Below, piece after piece: positions 1-6,778 of a stretch of DNA of 11,926 nucleotides. The first letter of the stretch is position 1. Every line of letters starts with the position of its first letter. The DNA lies in NCBI GenBank assembly GCA_010031985.1, contig RGYP01000028.1:1-11926 (forward strand), written 5' to 3'. The translations under genes were made by a program, and so were the position numbers. The notes beneath the pieces were generated by a model. It ran no database searches and was not told the origin of the DNA. It saw nothing but the letters and a program-made list of their open reading frames with translations. This DNA comes from Gammaproteobacteria bacterium (GTDB taxonomy: Bacteria > Pseudomonadota > Gammaproteobacteria > Steroidobacterales > Steroidobacteraceae).

Positions 1-447
1 GGCCGCGCCGGCGCGGCCGCGGGCCTTGCCGCCATCGCGCAATTTTTGTTCGAACTCGGCTTGCTTGCCGCGGATGGTGGCGCGCACGATCCGATTGCGC
101 TCGAAGACCACGGTGGCCTCGTCCGAACGCAGTTCTCCGCCGTCCACGGTCAGGCGCACCATGCCGCTGAAGGTCCAGGTGGAATCATTGAAATCGAGAC
201 CCGTGGCCCGCGACCGTTGTGCCGAGACGCGCACATTGCCTTGGGTGATCACCACGTCACGAAAGAGCAGGGTGTTGCTGCGGTAATCGACCTCGGAGGA
301 TGACGCATCGAGCGTGATGTCGCCGTCGTCGGCGCGAGCGCCCGCGGGCCACCCGGCAAACAGAAGCAGCGCGCAGAGTGCGACCCAAGGCGCGGTCTGC
401 CGCCGAAAAATTCTGCACCAACGATCGACGATGGCGTGTGACTTCAC
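1..447 (-). CDS. lptA: LptA, periplasmic LPS transport protein (3' end cut by window edge)
   Basis: LptA forms the periplasmic bridge that carries lipopolysaccharide from LptC at the inner membrane to LptD at the outer membrane. The frame is open from a GTG at 447 to the left edge, giving 149 residues. Residues 1-39 look like a signal peptide: an Arg-rich n-region, a hydrophobic stretch at about 21-32 and an ARA cleavage site before Asp40. The rest is OstA/LptA-like beta-strand sequence: ITLDASSSEVDYRSN, then LLFRDVVITQGNVRVSA, then TVVFERNRIVRATIRGKQAEF, the pattern of a beta-jellyroll lipid-chute domain. The GTG start overlaps the lptC stop as GTGA (444-447), the usual translational coupling; I see no strong Shine-Dalgarno site. 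The C-terminal part, and an expected lptB, lie outside the window. The identification is by family pattern and by gene order. Confidence 0.9.
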   Translation of the reverse strand, partial: MKSHAIVDRWCRIFRRQTAPWVALCALLLFAGWPAGARADDGDITLDASSSEVDYRSNTLLFRDVVITQGNVRVSAQRSRATGLDFNDSTWTFSGMVRLTVDGGELRSDEATVVFERNRIVRATIRGKQAEFEQKLRDGGKARGRAGAA

Positions 448-1016
448 GGTGCGAAGCGTCCACGGATGTCTGACTGCAGGCGCACTTGTCCGGTGCGCAG
501 GTTGGCCTCGAGGCCGTTCGCCGCGAGCTCGTGACCCTGCAGGGAAACTTTGACCGCGCCGGGTGCGCGCATCCGCGAAGACTCGAGGTCGTACTGCAGT
601 CGCGGTGTCACCAGCTGCAACGAGCCGCCGCTGCGCGCGGCCGCGCCTTCGGTGCTGACCGTCACGCCGCCTGAGAGATCGAGACGTTGTGCGTCGGCGG
701 AGAGCAGGCCATCCGGGGCGCGCACCTGCCACGGCTCGCCGTCGCCGGCACGGGTCTCGAAGCGCAGGGCGTGCAGACTGACTTCCAGCGAATGGGCATC
801 TTGTTCGACACGATCGGCTTCGAGCCGGTAGCGCGGCAAGCCATCGTCCCCCATTTGCACGATGACGGTGTCGGTCGCCGAATATCCCGGGTCGCGCTCG
901 CCGGCGGGCAGGCGCGTGGTCGAATCGGGGATCGACCGTGTGCAGGCGGCGAGCAGCGCCGCGAACGTCAAGCCCAACAAAATATTCAACGAGCGGATTT
1001 TCGGAGCGTGTCGCAT
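444..1016 (-). CDS. lptC: LptC, LPS export component, with lipoprotein-like N-terminus
   Basis: LptC takes lipopolysaccharide from the LptB2FG ABC transporter and passes it to LptA. The product has 190 residues, about the length of E. coli LptC. After a short basic start (MRHAPKIR), residues 11-24 are hydrophobic and end in LAAC (22-25), a good lipobox, where E. coli LptC has an uncleaved transmembrane anchor. The body is LptC-like: a YSATDTVIVQMGDDGLPRY segment, then alternating strands, then the LRFETRAGDGEPWQVRAPDG region and a C-terminal strand ending RGRFAP. The start is well fixed: the kdsD stop lies in the same frame five codons upstream, with no start codon between. A weak GAGCGGA may act as ribosome-binding site. 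It sits between kdsD and lptA. Thr follows the lipobox Cys, which by the E. coli rule would not retain a lipoprotein in the inner membrane. Confidence 0.9.
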   Translation of the reverse strand: MRHAPKIRSLNILLGLTFAALLAACTRSIPDSTTRLPAGERDPGYSATDTVIVQMGDDGLPRYRLEADRVEQDAHSLEVSLHALRFETRAGDGEPWQVRAPDGLLSADAQRLDLSGGVTVSTEGAAARSGGSLQLVTPRLQYDLESSRMRAPGAVKVSLQGHELAANGLEANLRTGQVRLQSDIRGRFAP

Positions 1017-1031
1017 GCGCGAATCATCCGC

Positions 1032-2054
1032 TCACATCACGCCACTGCGCAGCAGATCGTGCACGTTGAGTGCGCCAACGAGCATGCCCTTCTCGTCGAC
1101 CACCGGCAGCGAGGTGATGCGGTGGGTTTCCATGAGGTGCACGGCCTCGGCGGCGAGTTCGCCCGGTCCGATGCTTTTGCAGGGATGAGTCATGACGTCG
1201 CGAATGCGCGCGCCGTGGATGTCGATGCGGCGATCGAGCGAGCGGCGCAGATCGCCATCGGTGTACACGCCGATGGCGCGGCCCTCGGCATCGACCACCA
1301 CCGTCATGCCGAGACCTTTGCTGGAGATCTCGAGCAGACCGTCAGCGAGCGCGGTGTCGGGCCCGACGCGCGGCACGGCGGCGCCGCTGCGCATGACGTC
1401 TTTGACGCGCAGCAGCAGGCGGCGACCGAGCGCGCCGCCCGGATGCGAGCGCGCGAAATCTTCGGCGGTGAAGCCGCGCGATTCGAGCAGCGCGACCGCG
1501 AGCGCATCGCCCATGGCAAGGGCGGCGGTGGTGCTCGCGGTGGGCGCGAGGTTGAGCGGGCAGGCCTCCTCGGCGACACCGACGTCGAGATGGACCCGCG
1601 CCTCGCGCGCGAGCGTCGAGTGTGCATTGCCGGTCATCGCGATCAGCGGCAGGCCGAGCCGTGTGATCGAGGCGAGCAGGGCGAGCAGCTCGGGCGTTTC
1701 GCCGGAGTTCGAGAGCGCGAGTACGACGTCGTCGCGCGTGATCATGCCGAGGTCGCCGTGGCTCGCCTCGGCCGGATGCAGAAAGAACGCCGGCGTGCCG
1801 GTGCTCGCGAGGGTCGCGGCGATCTTGCCGCCGACGTGTCCGGACTTGCCCATGCCGGTCACGACCACGCGGCCGCGACACGCGAGACAAAGTTGGCAGG
1901 CTGCGGCGAAGCTCGCGTCGATGCGTGCCTCGAGCGCCGTGAGCCCACGGATTTCGATGCTCAGGGCGCGGCGACCGGCGGCCACGAGCCGTGGCGCCTC
2001 GATCGACGTGCCGTCTTGAGCGGCCGATTTGGCCGGGTGCGCAGGAGTCTTCAT
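1032..2054 (-). CDS. kdsD: KdsD, D-arabinose-5-phosphate isomerase (SIS + two CBS domains)
   Basis: KdsD interconverts ribulose-5-phosphate and arabinose-5-phosphate, the first step towards Kdo of the LPS core. The 340 residues hold an N-terminal SIS domain (about 45-190) with VVVTGMGKSGHVGGK, TPAFFLHPAEASHGDLGMI and ALSNSGETPE, followed by two CBS modules (about 220-340) containing RVKDVMRSG, GVYTDGDLRRS, IRDVMTHP and ITSLPVVDEKGMLVG. The residues matching the catalytic set of E. coli KdsD (Lys59, Glu111, Glu152, His193) are all present at a constant offset of 11: Lys70, Glu122, Glu163 and His204. The ATG at 2054 gives an N-terminus about 11 residues longer than E. coli; a GTG at codon 24 is the other candidate. 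Unusually, lptC follows after 15 bp with no kdsC between them. Confidence 0.95.
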   Translation of the reverse strand: MKTPAHPAKSAAQDGTSIEAPRLVAAGRRALSIEIRGLTALEARIDASFAAACQLCLACRGRVVVTGMGKSGHVGGKIAATLASTGTPAFFLHPAEASHGDLGMITRDDVVLALSNSGETPELLALLASITRLGLPLIAMTGNAHSTLAREARVHLDVGVAEEACPLNLAPTASTTAALAMGDALAVALLESRGFTAEDFARSHPGGALGRRLLLRVKDVMRSGAAVPRVGPDTALADGLLEISSKGLGMTVVVDAEGRAIGVYTDGDLRRSLDRRIDIHGARIRDVMTHPCKSIGPGELAAEAVHLMETHRITSLPVVDEKGMLVGALNVHDLLRSGVM

Positions 2055-2062
2055 GAGGTGGC

Positions 2063-2068
2063 ATCATA
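2063..2068 (-). promoter_or_regulatory. Candidate -10 element (TATGAT) for kdsD
   Basis: On the minus strand TATGAT (5 of 6 to TATAAT) ends 8 bases before the kdsD ATG. A start site 6-8 bases downstream would fall at or next to the ATG, so a transcript from here would be leaderless or nearly so. The expected -35 position falls in the first codons of ibaG on the other strand, in a T-rich stretch (ACTTTTTCGG) with no good TTGACA match. It is tentative; the promoter could equally serve an internal GTG at codon 24. Confidence 0.3.
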
Positions 2069-2078
2069 GCGCCCCTGC

Positions 2079-2315
2079 ATGCACCCCGAAAAAGTAGCTG
2101 AACTCATCCGTGCCGGCTTGCCCGGCGCCCTCGTCGTGGTCCAGTCCGAGGATCAGACCCATTTCGCGACCCGGGTGGTCAGCGAGGCCTTCGTCGGCAA
2201 GCGCAGCATCGCGCGGCACCAAATGGTCTATCGAACCTTGGGCGAGCTCGTCGGGCGCGAGATCCACGCGCTCTCCATCGAAGCCCTCACGCCCGAGGAG
2301 GCGGGGGCGCGCTGA
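2079..2315 (+). CDS. ibaG: IbaG/YrbA, BolA-family protein
   Basis: BolA-family proteins are small alpha-beta proteins that pair with monothiol glutaredoxins and take part in iron-sulfur handling; the IbaG branch is linked to acid stress and cell-envelope phenotypes. The 78 residues follow the family closely: an N-terminal helix (EKVAELIRAGLPGA), EDQTHFATRVVSEAFVGK, then ARHQMVYRTLGELVGREIHALSIEALTPEE. His63 in EIHALSIEA matches the conserved family His proposed as an Fe-S ligand. A stop (TAG) lies in frame three codons upstream, so ATG 2079 is the first possible start; the purine-rich GAGGTGG at 2055-2061 is far for a ribosome-binding site. Its stop overlaps the murA start as TGATG. An ibaG-murA pair is the standard arrangement in gammaproteobacteria, but the mla genes that normally precede it are absent. 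Confidence 0.92.
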   Translation: MHPEKVAELIRAGLPGALVVVQSEDQTHFATRVVSEAFVGKRSIARHQMVYRTLGELVGREIHALSIEALTPEEAGAR

Positions 2316-3574
2316 TGGATAGATTGCAGATCGATGGTGGTGCGGTCCTCGAGGGGGAGGTTCGCATCTCCGGCGCCAAAAATTCCGCGCTGCCGATTTT
2401 GGCCGGCACTTTGCTGGCCTCGGAACCGGTGGCGATCGGCAACGTGCCGCATCTGCAAGACGTCACCACCATGATCGAGTTGCTCGGTCGCATGGGAGTG
2501 ACGGTCACGGTCGATGAGCGCATGAACGTCGAAGTCGAGGCGAGTACGCTCGAGCAGCCGATCGCGCCCTACGATCTTGTCAAAACCATGCGGGCCTCGA
2601 TTCTGGTGCTCGGGCCGTTGCTCGCGCGCTTCGGGCAGGCGGACGTTTCTTTGCCCGGCGGCTGCGCGATCGGCGCGCGTCCGGTGAACATCCACGTCGC
2701 CGGTCTGCAGGCGATGGGCGCCGAGGTATCGATCGAGAACGGCTACATCCGCGCCCGCGCCAAGCGCCTGCGCGGAGCGCGGCTCGTGCTCGACACCGTG
2801 ACCGTCACGGGCACCGAAAATTTGATGATGGCGGCGACCCTCGCCGAGGGGCAGACCGTGCTCGAGAACGCGGCACGCGAGCCCGAGGTCGTCGATCTGG
2901 CCGATTTCCTCAATTCGATCGGCGCCAAGGTCCGCGGCGCCGGCACCGACAAGATCATCATCGACGGCGTGCCGCGTTTGCGCGGCGGCCAGTTTCGCGT
3001 GCTGCCGGATCGCATCGAGAGTGGCACCTATTTGGTTGCCGGGGCGATCACGCGCGGCAAGGTACGTCTCAAAAATACGCGGCCCGAGCATCTCGATGCG
3101 GTGCTCGCGAAGCTCGAGGAAGCGGGGGCCGCGCTCGCCACCGGCAGCGACTGGATAGAAATCGACATGCGCGGCCGCCGGCCGAAGGCGGTCGATCTGC
3201 GCACCGCGCCGTATCCGGCGTTCCCCACCGATATGCAGGCGCAGTTCGCAGCGCTCAACACCGTGGCCGAGGGCGTGGGCACCATCATCGAAACGATCTT
3301 CGAAAACCGCTTCATGCACATGCTCGAGATGCGCCGCATGGGCGCCGAGATTCGTCTCGAGGGCAACACCGCCATCATCAAGGGTGTGCCGCGCCTGCAG
3401 GCCGCGCCGGTGATGGCCACCGATCTGCGTGCTTCCGCATCGCTGGTGCTTGCTGGTCTCGTTGCCGAGGGCCGTACCGAGATCGATCGCATCTATCACA
3501 TCGATCGCGGCTACGAGGCCATCGAAGAAAAACTGGCGGCGCTCGGCGCCGCGATCAAGCGCGCACCCGCCTGA
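2315..3574 (+). CDS. murA: MurA, UDP-N-acetylglucosamine 1-carboxyvinyltransferase
   Basis: MurA transfers enolpyruvate from phosphoenolpyruvate to UDP-GlcNAc, the first committed step of peptidoglycan synthesis, in the cytoplasm. The 419 residues match E. coli MurA in length and order. ISGAKNSALPIL holds the substrate-contacting Lys22-Asn23; SLPGGCAIGARPVNIH holds the catalytic Cys117 (E. coli Cys115); TVTGTENLMMAA and RIESGTYLVAGA follow, and YPAFPTDMQAQ holds the active-site Asp (E. coli Asp305). The NRFMHMLEMRRMGA and DLRASASLVLAGL blocks complete the second inside-out alpha-beta domain. Because Cys is present rather than Asp, the enzyme is predicted to be sensitive to fosfomycin. ATG 2315 overlaps the ibaG stop by one base, with GAGGAGG upstream. 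The stop codon abuts that of the convergent protease gene with no spacer, and no terminator can be seen. Confidence 0.97.
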   Translation: MDRLQIDGGAVLEGEVRISGAKNSALPILAGTLLASEPVAIGNVPHLQDVTTMIELLGRMGVTVTVDERMNVEVEASTLEQPIAPYDLVKTMRASILVLGPLLARFGQADVSLPGGCAIGARPVNIHVAGLQAMGAEVSIENGYIRARAKRLRGARLVLDTVTVTGTENLMMAATLAEGQTVLENAAREPEVVDLADFLNSIGAKVRGAGTDKIIIDGVPRLRGGQFRVLPDRIESGTYLVAGAITRGKVRLKNTRPEHLDAVLAKLEEAGAALATGSDWIEIDMRGRRPKAVDLRTAPYPAFPTDMQAQFAALNTVAEGVGTIIETIFENRFMHMLEMRRMGAEIRLEGNTAIIKGVPRLQAAPVMATDLRASASLVLAGLVAEGRTEIDRIYHIDRGYEAIEEKLAALGAAIKRAPA

Positions 3575-4801
3575 TCAGCGCGGCCTGACTTGCTGCGGCG
3601 CCTCGTCGACCCGGACTCGAGCGGTACCGCGCTCGGCGCCGCGCTGCACCTCGATGGCGAGAGTTTGTCCGGGTGAGGTGTCGGCAATCCGCAGCTGCAC
3701 TTCGCGCGAGCTGCGCGCGGCCTTGTCGTCGATCTTCAAGATGATGTCGCCCGGCAGCAGGCCTGCCTGCTGTGCCGGGCTGCCGCCGGCGATGCGCGTG
3801 ATGCGCGTCACGGCGCCATCGAAGCCCGCGGCCTTGGCGCTCTCGGCGTCGATGGTCTCGGTGCCGACGCCGATCCAGCCGCGCAATACTTTGCCGCGGG
3901 TGACGATTTCATTGACGACGCCGCGCACCAGATTGACCGGAATCGCGAAGCCGATGCCCTCCACGCCCAGACTTTTCGCGATGATCGCCGTGTTGACGCC
4001 AATCAATTCGCCGCGGGTGTTGATCAGCGCGCCACCGGAGTTGCCGGGATTGATGGGAGCGTCGGTCTGGATGAAATTTTCGAAGGTGGCGATGCCGAGT
4101 TGATCGCGACCCGTGGCGCTGACGATGCCCTGCGTCACGGTCTGCGCAAGACCGATGGGGTTGCCGATGGCGAGTACCACGTCACCGACGTTGAGCAGAT
4201 CGGAGCGGCCGAGCCGGATGGCCGGCAGGTTGGGCAGGTCGATCTTCAGCAGCGCGAGGTCGGTGTCGGGGTCGCGACCGATGATCTCGGCCTCGGCGGA
4301 GCGACCGTCGGCGAGTTGCACGCGAATGGTGGTCGCGTTGTCGATGACGTGATGGTTGGTGACGATCTGACCCGAGTCGTCGAGGATCACTCCCGAGCCC
4401 AGCGATTGCTCGGTACGTCGCCGGTAGCGCGGTGCGAATTCACCGAACGGATCGTCGAGGAAACTGCGCAGCACACGCTCCGTGGCCACCCGGGTGACGT
4501 ACAGATTGACCACGGCAGGCGCGGCGATTTTCACCGCATTCGCATAACTGGCGGCGCCCGCGTCGCGAGCGACCGGCGGGGCAACGATGGTGGGCGAGGA
4601 CTCGACGTTCCCGGTTTGCATGGGGCCCGCGGGCTCGCCCGCGTCGGGTGATGGTTCCGCCTGCGAGGTTCCGGGGGCGGCGAGTGCTGCAAGAATCTCC
4701 GGTCGCCACAGGTACAAGCCGGCCACCGCCAGGAAGGCGAGCGCGAGTCCACCCACCAGCGACCCACTCAGGAAGATGACTGCTTTTTTCCACCCGCTCA
4801 T
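3575..4801 (-). CDS. degS: DegS/AlgW-type membrane-anchored serine protease (trypsin-like + one PDZ)
   Basis: Proteases of this type sense misfolded outer-membrane proteins through a PDZ domain and cut the anti-sigma factor RseA/MucA to release the envelope-stress sigma factor. The 408 residues begin with a signal anchor (hydrophobic 7-31, no lipobox), then a Pro/Ala-rich linker (about 33-80), a trypsin-like domain (about 85-290) and a single PDZ (about 305-400). The catalytic triad is His151 (VTNHHVID), Asp181 (DPDTDLALL) and Ser255 (NPGNSGG). One PDZ and an N-terminal anchor favour DegS/AlgW over the two-PDZ DegP. The frame stays open upstream to 5146, but that part lies antisense to petA; ATG 4801 has a good GCGAGGA site six bases upstream and begins exactly at the anchor. 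Neighbours are murA (convergent, no gap) and petA (divergent). The gene could be named algW. Confidence 0.93.
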   Translation of the reverse strand: MSGWKKAVIFLSGSLVGGLALAFLAVAGLYLWRPEILAALAAPGTSQAEPSPDAGEPAGPMQTGNVESSPTIVAPPVARDAGAASYANAVKIAAPAVVNLYVTRVATERVLRSFLDDPFGEFAPRYRRRTEQSLGSGVILDDSGQIVTNHHVIDNATTIRVQLADGRSAEAEIIGRDPDTDLALLKIDLPNLPAIRLGRSDLLNVGDVVLAIGNPIGLAQTVTQGIVSATGRDQLGIATFENFIQTDAPINPGNSGGALINTRGELIGVNTAIIAKSLGVEGIGFAIPVNLVRGVVNEIVTRGKVLRGWIGVGTETIDAESAKAAGFDGAVTRITRIAGGSPAQQAGLLPGDIILKIDDKAARSSREVQLRIADTSPGQTLAIEVQRGAERGTARVRVDEAPQQVRPR

Positions 4802-4848
4802 CTGGTCCTCGCCGGCACAGCCCGCGGCTCCACGGGAGCACTCGCGTG

Positions 4849-4854
4849 TATAAT
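4849..4854 (+). promoter_or_regulatory. -10 element (perfect TATAAT) upstream of petA
   Basis: A perfect TATAAT stands in a GC-rich background, 62 bases before the petA ATG, in the only intergenic gap ahead of petABC. A start site near 4861 would leave a leader of about 55 bases. No convincing TTGACA is found 16-18 bases upstream (GGCTCC, GCTCCA), so the promoter may need an activator. The same AT-rich core read on the minus strand gives TATACA preceded by TTGTGC with a 15-base spacer, a weak candidate for the divergent protease gene. Confidence 0.6.
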
Positions 4855-4883
4855 GCCGCTCTTCCACGCACAACGGATAGCAC

Positions 4884-4901
4884 CCCGACGGAGAGGTCGG
4901 G
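4884..4901 (+). promoter_or_regulatory. Small stem-loop in petA leader
   Basis: CCCGAC (4884-4889) and GTCGGG (4896-4901) form a 6-bp GC-rich stem with loop GGAGAG, in the predicted petA 5' leader. The loop looks like a Shine-Dalgarno sequence, while the site that fits the petA start, GGGAGA (4904-4909), begins two bases after the stem. It could affect ribosome loading, but a 6-bp stem is common at this GC content. Confidence 0.3.
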
Positions 4902-4911
4902 CCGGGAGACC

Positions 4912-4920
4912 ATGGCATGA
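4912..4920 (+). other. Two-codon start-stop ORF (ATG GCA TGA) overlapping the petA start
   Basis: ATGGCATGA offers an ATG five bases before the petA ATG, in another frame. It stops at a TGA that overlaps the petA ATG (4917-4919). The ribosome-binding site GGGAGA (4904-4909) leaves 7 bases to the petA ATG but only 2 to this one, so petA should be preferred. It may be chance, or a small brake by start-site competition. Confidence 0.3.
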
Positions 4921-5531
4921 GCGACGAGAACGCTACCCCTGATGACGCCGACCTGAGTCGGCGCAAATTCCTGACGGTGGCAACGGCGGCGACCGGCGCG
5001 GTCGGTGCCGCATTCACGTTGGTGCCCTTCATCGCTTCCTGGAAGCCCTCCGAACGCGCCCGCGCGCTCGGCGCGCCGCTCGAGATCGACGTCTCCAAGC
5101 TCGAGCCCGGCCAGATGATCACCAAGAGCTGGCGCAAGCAGCCCATTTACGTCGTGCGTCGCACGCCTGAGTCGCTCGCCAAGCTCGGCGGTCACGACGG
5201 CAACCTCAAAGATCCGAAGTCCGAGGCTTCGGACCAGCCGGCGTACGCCAAGAACGACATGCGCTCGCTCAAGCCGGAGGTGCTGGTCCTCTATGCCGCC
5301 TGCACCCACCTCGGTTGTTTGCCCAAGCAGTTTTTCACGGTCGCTGATCCGGCGATGGGCGCCGATTGGCCGGGCGGTTTCTTTTGCCCCTGCCACGGCT
5401 CGCGCTTCGATCTCGCCGGGCGCGTCTTCAACGGTTCGCCGGCCTCGGCCAACTTGCGCGTTCCGCCCCACAAGTTCGAGTCCGACACGATGCTCGTCAT
5501 CGGTGTCGATGCCACCCAAGGAGCTGCCTGA
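4917..5531 (+). CDS. petA: PetA, Rieske iron-sulfur subunit of cytochrome bc1
   Basis: This subunit takes one electron from ubiquinol at the Qo site and passes it to cytochrome c1. The 204 residues start with a twin-arginine (Tat) anchor: SRRKFL at 14-19 followed by a hydrophobic helix (about 20-40), as expected for a Rieske protein folded with its cluster before export. The soluble domain carries both cluster-binding boxes, CTHLGC (129-134) and CPCHGS (157-162). Cys129, His131, Cys157 and His160 bind the [2Fe-2S] cluster and Cys134-Cys159 form the disulfide. The hinge region follows the membrane helix (SWKPSERARALGAP). ATG 4917 is supported by GGGAGA seven bases upstream. It is the first gene of petABC, joined to petB by TGATG. 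Confidence 0.97.
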   Translation: MSDENATPDDADLSRRKFLTVATAATGAVGAAFTLVPFIASWKPSERARALGAPLEIDVSKLEPGQMITKSWRKQPIYVVRRTPESLAKLGGHDGNLKDPKSEASDQPAYAKNDMRSLKPEVLVLYAACTHLGCLPKQFFTVADPAMGADWPGGFFCPCHGSRFDLAGRVFNGSPASANLRVPPHKFESDTMLVIGVDATQGAA

Positions 5532-6778
5532 TGGCCGCCTCGACCGACACCACCGCCGGCAAGACCGGTTTCCGTGCCTGGCTGAACAAGCGCCTGCCAG
5601 TCGACGAATTCGTCGACTCGCAGCTGATCGGCTACTTTGCGCCCAAGAATTTCAATCTTTGGTATTTCTTCGGCTCGCTGGCGCTGCTGGTCTTCGTCAT
5701 CCAGATTCTGTCGGGCATCTTCCTCACGATGCACTACAAGCCGAGCGAGGCCATGGCCTTCGATTCGGTCGAGTACATCATGCGCGAGGTCGAATGGGGT
5801 TGGCTGATCCGCTACCTGCACTCGACTGGTGCGTCGTTCTTTTTCATCGTCGTTTATCTGCACATGTTCCGCGCGCTGATGTACGGGTCCTACCGTGCGC
5901 CCCGCGAACTGCTGTGGATCCTCGGCATGCTCCTCTATCTCGCACTGATGGCCGAGGCTTTCATGGGCTACGTGCTGCCGTGGGGCAACATGTCCTACTG
6001 GGGCGCGCAGGTGATCGTGAACCTCTTCGGCACGATCCCGGTCATCGGGCCGGGAATCGTCGAATGGATTCGCGGTGACTACGGCATCGCCGACTCGACG
6101 CTGAATCGTTTCTTCGCTTTGCACGTGATCGCCGTGCCGTTCGCGATCGCGTTCCTCATCCTCATGCACCTCGTGGCGCTGCGTCAGACGGGCTCCAACA
6201 ACCCCGACGGCATCGAGATCAAGGCCAAGACGGGCGCCGATGGCAAGCCGCTAGACGGCATCCCGTTCCACCCGTACTACACCGTCAAAGATATCGTCGG
6301 AGTGGGCGTGTTCCTGCTGTTCTTCTGCGGCGTGATCTTCTTCGTGCCGACCTTCGGCGGCCTGTTCCTCGAGAAGCCGAACTTCGAGCCGGCGAACGCA
6401 CTATCGACGCCTGAGCACATTGCGCCGGTGTGGTACTTCACGGCTTTCTACGCGATGTTGCGCGCGGTGCCCGATCAGCAGATGGGCGCCTTGCTCATGT
6501 TGCTCGCGATCGTGGTGCTGTTCTTCCTGCCTTGGCTCGACCGCTCGCCCGTGAAGTCGATCCGGTACAAGGGCTGGATTTCGAAGTTGGCGCTGGCGCT
6601 GTTCGTGGTGGCCTTCGTGGCGCTGAGCTACCTCGGCCTGCAGCCGGCGGATGGTCTCTACGTCATCCTCGCCCGCATCTTCACCGCCGTTTACTTTGCG
6701 TTCTTCATCCTGATGCCGTGGTACACGAGCATCGAGACGTGCAAGCCTGCTCCGGAGAGGGTTTCGTACCATGCGTAA
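5531..6778 (+). CDS. petB: PetB, cytochrome b subunit of cytochrome bc1
   Basis: Cytochrome b carries the two b hemes and the Qo and Qi quinone sites in the inner membrane. The 415 residues form the usual eight-helix protein, full length rather than split. Heme ligands are His97 and His111 (RYLHSTGAS...YLHMFRA) and His198 and His213 (FFALHVIAVP...ILMHLVALR). The second pair is 15 residues apart rather than 14 as in mitochondria, which I recall as usual in beta/gammaproteobacterial cytochrome b. GYVLPWGNMSYWGA is the conserved cd-helix region. The Qo motif is PVWY (299-302) instead of PEWY, also found in relatives. The start at ATG 5531 overlaps the petA stop by one base and has AAGGAG at 5518-5523; an in-frame extension further upstream lies inside petA and is not used. 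It overlaps petC by 8 bases. Confidence 0.97.
   Translation: MAASTDTTAGKTGFRAWLNKRLPVDEFVDSQLIGYFAPKNFNLWYFFGSLALLVFVIQILSGIFLTMHYKPSEAMAFDSVEYIMREVEWGWLIRYLHSTGASFFFIVVYLHMFRALMYGSYRAPRELLWILGMLLYLALMAEAFMGYVLPWGNMSYWGAQVIVNLFGTIPVIGPGIVEWIRGDYGIADSTLNRFFALHVIAVPFAIAFLILMHLVALRQTGSNNPDGIEIKAKTGADGKPLDGIPFHPYYTVKDIVGVGVFLLFFCGVIFFVPTFGGLFLEKPNFEPANALSTPEHIAPVWYFTAFYAMLRAVPDQQMGALLMLLAIVVLFFLPWLDRSPVKSIRYKGWISKLALALFVVAFVALSYLGLQPADGLYVILARIFTAVYFAFFILMPWYTSIETCKPAPERVSYHA

Noticed and set aside
687..2069. Long plus-strand open frame (460 codons) opposite lptC and kdsD
   Set aside because: It lies antisense to two well-supported genes, is full of Arg, Ala, Gly, Asp and His, and resembles no family; long shadow frames are expected at this GC content.
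2228..3499. Long minus-strand open frame (423 codons) opposite murA
   Set aside because: It mirrors the conserved codons of murA; the composition (His, Asp, Arg, Gly) is that of a shadow frame.
4802..5146. N-terminal extension of the DegS-like protein to an upstream ATG
   Set aside because: The extra 115 codons lie antisense to petA and its promoter; the ATG at 4801 has a good ribosome-binding site and starts at the membrane anchor.
5291..6169. Minus-strand open frame opposite petA-petB
   Set aside because: Antisense to strongly conserved cytochrome b sequence, rich in Asp, Glu, His, Gln and Arg, no family resemblance.
6122..6439. Cytochrome b with 15-residue spacing in the second heme-ligand pair and PVWY instead of PEWY
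   Set aside because: Both differ from mitochondrial cytochrome b, but I recall them as normal for beta/gammaproteobacterial PetB, so they are not a novelty.
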